Below are positions 46,004 through 56,281 of a stretch of 64,000 nucleotides of DNA, piece after piece (the first letter of the stretch is position 1; the number at the start of each line of letters is the position of its first letter). The notes under the pieces were generated by a model. It saw only the letters and a program-made list of their open reading frames with translations. It had not been told where the DNA came from and made no database searches. The stretch covers positions 6,239,569 to 6,303,568 of the forward strand of contig OZ005689.1 of NCBI GenBank assembly GCA_963930775.1. The letters run 5' to 3'. The position numbers and the translations under genes were made by a program. The stretch comes from Cliona cf. orientalis. Its lineage: Eukaryota; Porifera; Demospongiae; Clionaida; Clionaidae.

Positions 46004-48029
46004 GGATGTCTCGTCGCTGAAGAGAATCTAGCTCATTAGATCCTTCAGGAAAGTACGTAGTTGAAGGGGTATCCGTCAGAGAATCCATATCAAACAACTC
46101 CATGGCAGCTGAAAGAATGTGGGCTTCCGTAACCGTGACCATGAAATCTTCACAGGCAGCTGCATTTTCTTTAGGCTTGCTGACTACGTTACGTCTGTTC
46201 ACTAAGGTACGCAACTGATACATCGTGCCACCATCCATCACAGATGCTCCAGTGTACAATCGCCGCCAAATGACCTATGATAATTATGAATATTAATTGA
46301 GATATTCCAATAAAGCAGAAAATAGACACACAGTTCTGATCAAGGAAAGCACCTGCACACACTCAGGGGGATTACATCATTGTTGCCCAATACCCTTGAG
46401 AGATTCACCACTCATTAATTAAACATACTACTATTTTTTTGCATACCCCAAGGAGACAGAGTTTAGCATGCCAGTCTTCACACACTGGTTTTAGTCCCTC
46501 CAGCCTGTCTTTGCCACGCTCCGAGTTCGTTCGGATTCTTTGGCTGCCACGTGCCCGAGCGGCAGTCATCTGATCCCCACCAAACAAGACTGTATGGAGT
46601 GTGTCTTCAACAATCTCTACTTCTTCATCACTATCCGGAACAGTGTGCTTGGTGATTGACGTTTTAGTTGGAATATACTGGTGGAGATTATTCATGATAT
46701 CTACCATGTCCTCATAGTTGCTCTCACTTTTTTGCAAAATTCCAAGTGGCACCTACATTGATTCAGAAGTGTACACAATAATTAATGATAATTATGCATA
46801 CTTTCGAGATAGATTATAGCAATTTGTGGGGTCTGTAGTCAGGCCATGCATAAATTTCTAAGAGAATGTGACGTTGTTGTATAAATGGAATTAGGGATAG
46901 TAGCTGAGCCAATAGACTTTAAAATTCTTAACTGAGAAATACTAAAGATTAACTTCGGATTTTTGACCCATTTCCTCATAAAAATTGTGTCGAATGTGTT
47001 TTTCAAGACCAGCACCAAACTTCTCAAAAAAGGCATATACTGCTTAAGAACTCTCGCTACCAGGAAAGAAAAATTTTTGGTTAATTCATTGTGGTCAGAT
47101 TCGGATGGTAGCAATCGAGTTGAGTCCATCTTTGATTCATCTATCACAGGAGGTGTGTCATCATAAGAGGTGAGGTCAATCCTGTCTCTCACTGCATACG
47201 TCTGGAAATAGTGTAGCGACTTAGTCTGACTATCAACTCGGACATCAGATGGCTTGACATTTTTGTCGACGTTGTCACCAACCAGCTTGAAGGTCTTCAA
47301 TGAGAAGGAAGTCGGTGCGTACGAAGTTTCTGGACCAAAGATAGCTTGAATCTCTCTCTCGAAGGATGAACAAGAAGAAGAAGAGCTAGTGTTGGAAGAA
47401 TCACTGCTACTAGATGGTTCACTACTGCAGCTGCCATTTTCATCCTCAGAAGTTGACTGAGAAGAGGAGGAGGGTTCATTCTCATCTGAACTACTCTGCT
47501 GGCCAGGAGGCACACTTGGTTGGGTCACTATCAAAGCTTGTTCACTGCTCCCTTCAACTCCAGATTCCTCGTTCACCTGAAGATACATATGATACATATG
47601 ACATGTGACACTGATAATAATATACTGTGTCACCAGTGCAAATCATATTTCTCAAGTGAAAATGAATAATTATTTCTTATCACATAGGATCATAATAGAG
47701 ATAAACACTATTGTCAATGGTGATTTAATTACCACATACCTGTGCATCAAACTTTCTCAGACAGATATCATCTCTCCACTTCAACACTTCCTTATCATGG
47801 TTCTGCCCCATCTTGTCAACAAAGGCAAGAGTGCTCTTATGAGACAGACATAGTAGTAGCCTATTCAATCTTCTGTACAACTAAAATCATAATTTTTATG
47901 ACATACTGTATGATAACTATTGCCAGCAAACCTGCTTTGGTGCATGACTCGTATAAAGCAACATCGAAATCATCCGTTGAACAAGATTCATCCGCAGACT
48001 TCTGGCACGTAATAACACAGCAAAGCCTT

Positions 48030-48493
48030 GAACTCCTCCAAGGCACTGACAGAAACATCACGAAAGTGGGAATTGACTTTCTTTGAAGATAGACGAGCCA
48101 ATTCTTTTGATAGCAACTTCCCCATATGTTCTACAATCTTCTTCCTGATCCTGGAATCTTTCATCACATGGCGGGCAATAGATGCAATGGCTGTATCTTC
48201 ACTGGGCAGACGACGAGCACTCCTTCCTCCTTTTCCTTTAGGTTGATGGCCACGTCGTTTGACATGAACACACTCCCTCAGAAAAGAAAGCATGACTGGT
48301 GCCTCCGTACCTATCTCTTGAAGCAAGCTTTCCCAGGTGAACTCCTCCAAGGCACTGACAGAAACATCACGAAAGTGGGAATTGACTTTCTTTGAAGATA
48401 GACGAGCCAATTCTTTTGATAGCAACTTCCCCATATGTTCTACAATCTTCTTCCTGATCCTGGAATCTTTCATCACATGGCGGGCAATAGATG
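48030..48493 (-). repeat. 155-bp direct duplication within DUF6589 exon 2 (offset 309 bp)
   Basis: 48030-48184 and 48339-48493 appear identical by eye and encode RHVMKDSRIRKKIVEHMGKL and the following residues twice. The 3' copy on the minus strand interrupts the junction between EDTAIAS and AVLLRARSLRMN expected for the family, so it is the added one. Confidence 0.85.
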
Positions 48494-49411
48494 ACCTGTT
48501 TCTTCGGCCAACACTCCTGGCTAGTGGCTTCAGTGAATGGGTGAGATGAAACACTCGAGCTCGACTTTGTTTCTTCACAAGAACCTATTGCATAAACAGC
48601 AATGCTATGAAATTTACTAAGCAATCATAAGATGAAGAACAATCACTTACTGAAACAGATGGTGTCTCCGGTGCATGTACTTGGCGAATTATTCTACGTG
48701 TTGGAGTGTCAGGTGCATGACGCTTCTTTGGAGGTCCTGCTGGTGAGGATGACAGCAACCTTGAACGTTTTCGATTCGATCTAGAGGGAGTAGGAGGTTC
48801 ATCTTGCTGAGTATTTGCTCTCAATTCAACAAACTGCTTCAGTTTCAGAAATCCACCCTTCAGTGTCTCTTGTACCTGAGATTTGTCTTTTTCCAATCTT
48901 ATAAGCTTCTCTAGGTGTCTGAAACACTTCATACAAATGAATATATCTTCCTTGGATTGAGCGGACTGAAGAGGCGGTAGCAGTTGGTCAACATCTTCAG
49001 ATAAGTACTCCTCTCTCAGTAAGCCAGATAAAATGGGAAGAACGTGCCGCGTAGACTCACTATACAGCTTTCGACGGTGTGCTATACCTCGTTTCAGTTC
49101 ACAAGCGCACCCAGCGCATCTTTCCTCCATATCAACAAACGAAGAAACGAGTCCAATCGCTCGACGATCCGACGCGCTTGCGCGCTCCTACGATCAGGCT
49201 AGCGCTCGCGCTTGCGCGTAGTCTTGTCCTGTCCCCAGACCCCACCCTCAAGAAATTCCGTGCGGTTGAATGGTCATGTGACAGCATAATTATTGACATT
49301 CCGCTGTGCCACGGAAACCGTGCAACAGTGGCCAGACCCTCCCTCTCCCCGCGCTGGTGATGCAATACATCCAGAGCTGGGGAGGTGGGAGTGGTCTGGT
49401 ACACGAGACTA

Positions 49412-50643
49412 TGAAACATGGTGGAGTAACCTGAAAATAGCCAGGTAAATAATGTACTAAAGCTGACAACAGTTTTCACAAATTTATGTTATATATGAGT
49501 AAATGCATGTTAGGTATACGCACAGTGCTCAGCAGAATTCCGTGGATGATTTGATCATTGAGTACTTGACTTATAAAACATAGATGATAAAAGAAAATTT
49601 GATAAAGTTTGAGCATCATTACAGTAAACTTTTGTAGCTACATGTACACTGTAACAAAGCCTTGCACTGCTGACAGTATATATGAAGGGGTCAGTGGAAA
49701 AAGGGGATAAGTCATGTTTTTGATAAAATGGAGTTTTGCATGCTGCTACTAAGGTCAACTCATCTACTATTCGCACGCAATGTTTTAGGCACGCACACGC
49801 AATCTTTTTGGGTGATCCGCAATAATTATTTGAACGCAAACTTTTCAAATCGCGTAATTTTTACCCGCAATGCGTTTATGCAAGTGACGACCATTTCCAA
49901 ATATTCGAAAACGGATTGAAAATCCCATTACTTACAACACTAGAATACTGTGTGTGCAATGCTCTGTATCTAAAACAGTTTTTAAAAAGTTTTATTGCTC
50001 CAAAACAGAGATACAGGCAACAATGTATGTCCATACTTAAATGCCTGTTTTCTCAAAAGTACTAAAATATGACTTATCCCCTTTTTCCACTGACCCCTTC
50101 ATATGTAAATGGGTATATAAATGGCTGTTTGATCCAGAGTTGTGATTCAAATTGTAGCCTATGGTCGATACGGATGATCGAACGCACACCAATCCACCCT
50201 GACCCTGAGCCACCACTTCCACAATGATGGCAGTGAGGGCAATAGCTTTTGAACAGCCAATAATTATTTATGAGAGATACATGTAGATAAATCCTCGAGA
50301 TGGTGGTAATGGTCCAACGATGTCGGAGTGGATAATTTAAGTAAAAGTGAGCATCTGGGGTCAACACGGGTGACGAACGTCAAAATTGATATCAGATCAA
50401 GCATATCATAAGGTGACAGGTTTCTGAGTGGTATGTTTCCTGGGGTGGGAAAGTCTGTGTATACGTAAGAGCAAATCTGTGCACGAGTGGCTTAGATGAA
50501 ATGGGAGACTACACCCCTAAAACATACGCTGCCCATGCAACGATTAAAGTGTGCTAGACGTACATGTATTATGTACGAACGAACATAATCTGAGTAGCAG
50601 AACACCAAGTGTTGATTATTTAACTACACATCCAGGAAGTAAA
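49412..50643. other. 3' side of the Ulp1-MULE element with a GAAGGGGTCAGTGG MITE
   Basis: No gene. 49681-50104 is a MITE with ends ATGAAGGGGTCAGTGGAAAA and TTTTCCACTGACCCCTTCAT; inverted similarity covers GGGGATAAGTCAT. Target duplication is unclear because flanks are AT-rich. Confidence 0.65.
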
Positions 50644-52092
50644 TTAGTGGCCCTTGCCATGTTTATGATGGTTTGTTTGATTCAGTTGTTCATTTAATCG
50701 TAAATTTTGTTTTCTTTTTATGTGGTCAGGTCGGCCTCTCTTCGTTTGGACGTTAATGTCACAGTCAGTGAGTGGACGTTTGGGGGGTCTGCCGCTGGGT
50801 GCCATCTTACTCCCCTTTGTGATTCCTTCTCGTCTTCTCGATATGGCTGTGGGCTGGACGTGCATACGTCTTGTACCAGCTACTTGAGTTGCTGATGAAG
50901 ACGGCTGAGAGAAGTAAGTATGTAGTAGTGAAGAAAGTTTTGGAGTAGCTGAAACTGCTGGTTCTGTATTTTTTACGGTATCCATGTAAACTGTAAAGAA
51001 TTTTTTTAGTCCTGTGAGGTATTGAATGTCCATTTGCCCCATTCTATCCTGAACGTCTTCAATAAAAGCATTTCCTAGTGTTAATACGTCTTGTTTTAGC
51101 TTGTCTTGTTCGTCCATAGCGTTAAGTATCAGGTCAAGATTTTGTTCCCCCTCATCATAGATTGTATTATTGGTGGTTTGATCTCCCATTGTATCACAGT
51201 CCATTGTATTATTACTTGTGTTGTCTACCATCTCAACCGAGTCAGTGGGATTGCATGTTGATGCTGTTTCTTTCATATCAGCGTAAAAACTCTTATCTCC
51301 AACTCTAAGTGGTCCTACGGCAATTAAAGCATGCAAATAACGTCCATCAGCATTGAAATAAGGAAGTAGGTTGGGGGCTGTTATATTAAGTTTATTTGCT
51401 ACTGCATGTTGATGTTTGCACGGTTCACCACTAGGATATCCTGTCCTACCAACTGTACAAGTGCATGTCCATTTTTGAGTGTCAACTTCATACTCCTTAT
51501 CTGCATAACAAGTACTCTTTACAAGATACACATGACCAGCTGTTGTAGATTGGCGTATGCTTTCCTGGTTTATCTTTGTTACTCCTAAACCTTTGTATCT
51601 TAATGATATATACCTATCCATTCTGTTATGTGCCACTGCTAGCAGACGGCGTTCATAATACAGTTCAAATGTTACTGTTAAGAAATCAAATAGCTGAACG
51701 AGGTTATACGCCTTGACTCGATTGAAAACTATATCTTTTAGAATTCTAATCCCTGACTCAGCGTAGTTGTTTGTGTTTATCCCTCTCATAGTTTCACCAT
51801 TTCTAAAGCATATTGCCCAGTCATTTCTACGTTTCCAGTATCCCTCCATATGTGCCATGAAATTTGGATATTGTTTTGCTACTGTATTACTTTTGAATTG
51901 GTGATATTCTGTATTTAGTTCGGTTTCTTTTTTGGCGTAAACCAACTTCCTTACTAAGTTCATCAAGTATTGCCGTTCATCTTTATGTATGTTATTCTTA
52001 CTGCACAAAAGCCATCGCCACATGCTCTGTAGAAAGTGAAATGTGCACATGAAGATATTAGAGCTTGGCCAAGTTTGATGTAAACCTTCACG
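50644..52092 (-). pseudogene. Main exon, C-terminal part: second half of MULE core and SWIM finger
   Basis: Open from just after the TAA to 50644. Carries REGLHQTW, MCTFHFLQSMWRWLL, TNNYAESGIRILKD with the putative catalytic Glu, and the SWIM motif. The C-terminal tail is basic and proline-rich (PSGRPPKRPL, KRGRPDHIKRK), suggesting nuclear localisation. Confidence 0.8.
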
Positions 52093-52095
52093 TTA

Positions 52096-54558
52096 AGCTA
52101 GTGAATCATCTATCATAATATTAGCGGGGTAGCCGTTTCCATAAAATGCTGATTCTGGAAATAATTCCTTTAAAGTTGTCATTCCTTTATGTATCACATC
52201 AGCACTCTCCGCTGATGTAATGACTATGCCTAGAGGAAGACCTCCTGCCGCTGATGAAGTCGACATGACAAAAAGTGGATTATTAAAATCCTCGAATGAG
52301 GAAGATGCATCTACAAACACTAGTTCTTTAGATTGGTGAATATGTTTATGAACCCTAGACATCAGTGGTGTACAGATAGCCAATATTAATGGTTGTTCAA
52401 CTTCCTTATCAGCTGTATCTTTAATTTTACTACCTTTACAAAACCTGTGTACTATTGCCTTCCCTCCTATATGGTTATTGGAATCATTGTAGATGTTAGC
52501 TCTATGTTCAAGTTCCGTAAACATCTGTTTTCCTGTTCTGACACCCAGATTAGATTTCCTCCATTTGTTAAACAAGTTGTATACATCACTTATCTTAGGA
52601 TTAATGTGTCTATCAGCAAGTAGCTGAGTATCCTTGTATGTCAATTGGGTTTCATACTCAAGGTGGGCACTAGATGGAGAGTGACCTTGTCTGAAAAGGT
52701 CATAGTACTTTTCTTTTGTACTCTCAGAAACTGGTCTGAATCGTAGAGCATCTGCAACATCGACCAAATGATTATGTGTGTGCTTTAATGTTACAGCTAC
52801 ACAAAATCCATCACGGGTGTTTGGTGGAAGTAATGTTACAATAATTTGTGCAGGACAATCCGTATTTTTGTTGTTGTGCTGTTTGTGTGTAGTTTTTAAG
52901 GCTTTGTTACTTTTTGTGTGTTTTCCAGTCTGCCTTTGCTTATGCTGACAACGTAAGTACAATTTTTTAATAACTCTTTTTCCACTTTGGTTTTTACAGC
53001 ACTCGTACACCATGGTTTCCTTAGTCTTTTCGTTATATTCCGCTACCCATTTTCTCGCACTTTCTTCAGTTTCTAAATTTATTTTTAATTCACAGTTAAA
53101 TGAGTCAAGATCCTTGAAGTGTGTGACTGATACCATCTTGTATGTATAACCTTCAGGGAGCATACTTAAAATTAGGGGCTTTCCAACCTTTTCTGATTTT
53201 ATCAACTCATCTTCCGAGTCACTATCCTTTTCTAAGGTAGATGGGTGCTTGCTCATTCTCTTGAAACTGGTTGGCACAAAATCATCGTCACTATCTGCAT
53301 GCATATGAGTAAGGGGATTATCAACTGTTTTATCTTGTGATTTAGTAGTCTGAGTATTGGTAGTGGATTGAGTATCACTTTTGCCTTGACCGTCACTAGT
53401 ATTATTTTTCTTGATAATAGGAACTAGATTACTTGTGTTAGCACTGTCATTCACAATCCAGGACATTACTATTAATCTTAGTTGCATACTGTTTATTGAT
53501 GGCTTTGACAGCAATGGTACATGTACTGTCTCCATTTTACTTCCACAAGTAAGCCACAAATCCCGATGGTCACAAAGTACAGCACACATACACACCACAA
53601 TCACACCACACACATCTGAACATGTCTGTAGTGGGTAAAACCACATGCCTGAGTCAGAATCATTACTTGTATCACATGATAATTTGTTTATGATAACAAC
53701 TTTATTAAGAGCAGACATGATGTTGATCCCAAGGTCCCCCTCCATTCGTTTCAAGTTTGATCCAACTGTATTAGTTAAGTTACTAGGTAGGGGCCAGCCA
53801 AGTGAATCACCATAGTATGTGACACCATTTTTCAAGTCTATTGCAAGCATAGCCCAGTGAGCCCCTCGTCGCTTTTCATCAGATACATAGCATGTGCCAG
53901 TATCGTCACGTCCCACATTCAAGGCTATGAGGACCTTAGAAACAGTAATACCATTTTCTTGGATATTTCGCACTTTCTCATTTAATCTCGCAGATGAATA
54001 CATAACTCTAGTGGGTTTACATACAAAACAGATTGTGTCATTGTGCTTCATATTTATGGTATCAAATACACTGTCTATGATATCATCAGTTAGCCATCGC
54101 TTACCCACTAAATTACGTATAGAAGTAATCGGATTGAAACTAGCAGTGGACCACACATTATCTTTGAAATGTTGATTGATTTTGTCAATATTAATCCCAA
54201 GACCTTCACACTTTTGTTGTGCCTGTTTAAGCCAAGCTTTTTCTTCAGCAACCTTTTTCTTAAGTGCTATGTATTCATGATATTTTTGCAGCATTTGAAG
54301 CCCATCATAATCTATCATTCCGAAAGGAAATTTTACGTACGAAAATTTATCAGGATGCTCTTCCTTTTGTTTGTACAGCTTACTAATGGCCTGTCGTACT
54401 TGAATCTCGGACGGTATTTCAACTAATTTACCGATGTCAACTACCTTTACTCTTTCTGAGAGACCAACAATTTCCATTGGAAGGAACATGCACACAGTAA
54501 ACCTCTTTCCGTTGAATGGATCGGCCATGTCTTCATCGTCAGACCCTGGTCCTCCTCC
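52096..54558 (-). pseudogene. Main exon, N-terminal part: Ulp1 protease, zinc finger, first half of MULE core
   Basis: It follows a TTACTTTTCAG acceptor at 54558 and is open to the TAA at 52095. Ser/Thr/Asp-rich linkers (SDTQSTTNTQTTKSQDK) separate the protease from the zinc finger. The ATG in EDMADPF at about 54528 would be an alternative start if the upstream exons are not used. Confidence 0.8.
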
Positions 54559-55295
54559 CTGAAAAGTAACACAAATGACTACCAGCACATAGTCACTATA
54601 ATATATTATTTTATTTTGATCGTCACTGATTAGTACCTTGTACATGTATATTGGACGTTTATTATTGTGTTTTTGAGACCTGCAGTACACAGTTTACATG
54701 ATAAGAATTCACTGATTGCCTTATAAAATAACTTACGTAATGATAAGATAGCCGTAGAAAATCTTGAGAAAGCCAAGCAGGCAAACTGATAGCACAAAGG
54801 ACTTTGACAAGTCATACAGCGACTCAGAAAGCTCCTGACAGGTAGCAATACTCAAGAAAAGCCCAGGATCAGGTAGGACCCTTCCTCTGGATTGTGCTGA
54901 AAAGCACAAGGGCAGACTTGCCCCTGGATCCAGAATCAGAGCCCTACCAGGTGGAGCTGAAGAATCACTCCTGGACGTGACCAGCAGAATAAGCAGCAGC
55001 ATCTTTCTCGAGAACACAGTGAACCTTTTGAACGCCATCACGGACAATTAGTAATAATTGAATAATTCCCGCCAAACGCGCCATACAAAAACCCAAGTCA
55101 CATGGAGTTCGCGCATGCGCTCTAGGTGAAACGTACGTTTCCAAAACTGACCAAGTTTGAAAAGTGTACGTCAGATAAAAAATCGCCACCCGTTATCCGA
55201 TCAGTTTTTGCATTCCGCGAAAGTTTTCTCCGCGAAATGCTCCTTTCCTACCGATCCGCAAAAGTTTTCTCCCTCGAAAATTTCCCGCTATACGG

Positions 55296-56246
55296 TATAA
55301 GGCCATGAAAAAAAAATATTTAGTTTCTCAGGCCCGCCCGCATCAGTTTTTGGCTGCTGGGCCCTTTTTTTTTTTAATTAAGTGGGTGTGGTAATTTAAT
55401 TATCGTCGTGCTTACCGCTCGATCTCTTTGGCTGGCTGTGCTTGAGCATCAGCCTTGACACTCTCTAGTAGGCATCTGACTTCTCAAAATCGCTTCTCTG
55501 ATGGCTATGCTATAACAAATTATAGATTAACTAAGACTTGCAAATTCCAGTTACTTTCAGCCAAACTTCAGCTCGAGGTATAATATAGGCCGTATATGGG
55601 CGTGGTTAAGGGTGGGCCACGCCCCAAAAAAATAAAAAATAAAATAAAAAGCCGCCCGCCCGCATCATTTTTTGGCTGAAAAAGCCTGAGAAACTAAGAA
55701 TTTTCTTTTCTTGGCCTAATTCGCCGGACACTATCGCTACCACGCGGTCGGACATGTACGGACAAGGTATACTAAGCAGCCGAAGTCGGTGAAGCTTAAA
55801 GACTCAATATTTCTCTAGACTATTGTATGCAAGACTTCCTTCGCTCTCATCTCACTTTAAGCGAACCTTCACGAGCTTCAAAGACCTGACAAAGTCCTTT
55901 CGTTGCCGTTGAACAACCGCTTGTATTGACAGTCCCGGTTATTCACCAAAAAACTTTCACTAAAAGTGAGTAGAACTCCTTCTCGTAGCTTCTTTATTCT
56001 TCCTCTATCAATGTTGCTCGCTTATGACAGCTAGACTTGTCGCAACAAGTGTCCTTAGCCCGAATCGCGGCCAAACATAGACGATTTTTAGGCATACTTG
56101 TGGGGTCAAGGTTCACGTTTACGGATAGATAAACGGACAAAAATACGAATTCCCAGGATTTCTGGGAATTTTGGCACATGCGCAGACAGTGTGTACCAGG
56201 CTCTCTTTCCCCTCCCCCCCAGAAAGCGAGCCTGGATTCGAGGCTA
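55296..56246. other. Right part of the outer element with a TTAGTTTCTCAGGC hairpin block
   Basis: TTAGTTTCTCAGGC (about 55320) and GCCTGAGAAACTAA (about 55698) delimit a ~380-bp MITE with GCCCGCCCGCATCA in direct arrangement near both ends. The rest holds no gene; 56165-56246 is the right terminal repeat of the outer element. Confidence 0.55.
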
Positions 56247-56281
56247 AGTACTAGCGGTACACTTCGTGCATCCTCGCTCAG

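Larger units (their letters stand above)
44905..49130 (-). pseudogene. DUF6589-type DDE transposase-like gene of the transposon, decayed
   Basis: Six exons on the minus strand: 49130-48651 (N-terminal CxxC/CxxC zinc module), 48584-47932, 47880-47740, 47576-46954, 46752-46447 and 46274-44905; splice sites are canonical and phase 0. Diagnostic DUF6589 segments: LLLCLSHKSTLAFVDKMG, FKLVGDNVDKNVKPSD, VLFGGDQMTAARARGSQRIR, EDWHAKLCLLG, MYQLRTLVNRRNVV and HLEHLNRVAKNALGG. Asp in GDNVDKN, Asp in GGDQ and Glu in HLEH are candidate DDE residues. Lesions: a 155-bp internal duplication in exon 2 with loss of frame; a one-base loss in a T run near 47030 (exon 4 is 623 bp); a 354-bp MITE in exon 6, whose removal with one 5-bp repeat leaves 1,011 bp in frame. 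Presumed role: transposition of this element family. Confidence 0.85.
41421..49411. mobile_element. AcademH-like DNA transposon: RecQ helicase + DUF6589 transposase, 7,991 bp, TSD TGAAACATG
   Basis: TAGTCTCGTGTACCAGACCA at 41421 is mirrored by TGGTCTGGTACACGAGACTA ending at 49411, and the ~110-bp inverted repeats are nearly identical (through CACGGTTTCCGTGGCACAG). TGAAACATG flanks both sides exactly (41412-41420, 49412-49420). Inside are two convergent genes: a RecQ-like helicase (41650-44041, +) and a DUF6589 protein (49130-44905, -). A helicase-encoding branch of the Academ superfamily (AcademH), described from animals and fungi, is the closest known type I recall; assignment needs a database check. 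This copy is decayed in the transposase gene, and the helicase gene holds a TTAA element. Confidence 0.85.
50644..55038 (-). pseudogene. Ulp1-protease/MULE transposase fusion gene with one nonsense codon
   Basis: Exons 55038-54737, 54679-54637 (43 bp) and 54558-50644 join in phase into 1,419 codons, with one in-frame TAA at 52095-52093. Order: N-terminal hydrophobic stretch (MLLLILLV), coiled coil, C48/Ulp1 cysteine protease (His in GAHWAML, Asp in YYGDSLGW, Cys in SDVCGVIV; about residues 290-440), a GCM1/FLYWCH-like zinc finger (YLRCQHKQ ... CPAQI ... HTHNH), a MULE DDE core (LVFVDASSS, PLGIVITSAES, IMIDDS; Glu in NNYAESGIRI) and a SWIM zinc finger (CTCTVG..GEPCKHQHAVA). The stop falls between the second Asp and the MCTFHFLQSMWRWL segment. 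Ulp1-bearing MULEs are known from other lineages; roles are inferred. Confidence 0.85.
41044..55295. mobile_element. Putative TA-flanked transposon with ~150-bp TIRs carrying the Ulp1-MULE gene (contains nested AcademH-like element)
   Basis: CCGTATAGCGGGAAACTTTC at 41044 is mirrored by AAAATTTCCCGCTATACGG ending at 55295. Inverted similarity continues to ATTTTTTATCTGACGTACAC and fails at the same internal point on both sides (about 41190 and 55145), as expected for termini of one element. TA precedes the left end and follows the right end. Subtracting the 7,991-bp insertion gives ~6.25 kb, which the 4.4-kb transposase gene fills well. The alternative is two independent solo ends. Confidence 0.55.
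40924..56246. mobile_element. Outermost layer of a 15.3-kb nested transposon stack, 9-bp TSD AGTACTAGC
   Basis: AGTACTAGC occurs at 40915-40923 and 56247-56255. Just inside are inverted repeats: TAGCCTC..ACCCAGGCTCACTTTC ... GAGAGCCTGGTACACACTGT on the left, and the reverse of CAGACAGTGTGTACCAGGCT ... GCGAGCCTGGATTCGAGGCTA on the right (~85 bp). The left tip has about 10 extra bases (GTAGCATGCG) before TAGCCTC. Net of the TA-flanked insertion 41044-55295, the outer element is about 1.07 kb and non-autonomous. Its ends and duplication length match the TAG(T/C)CTC family. Confidence 0.7.
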
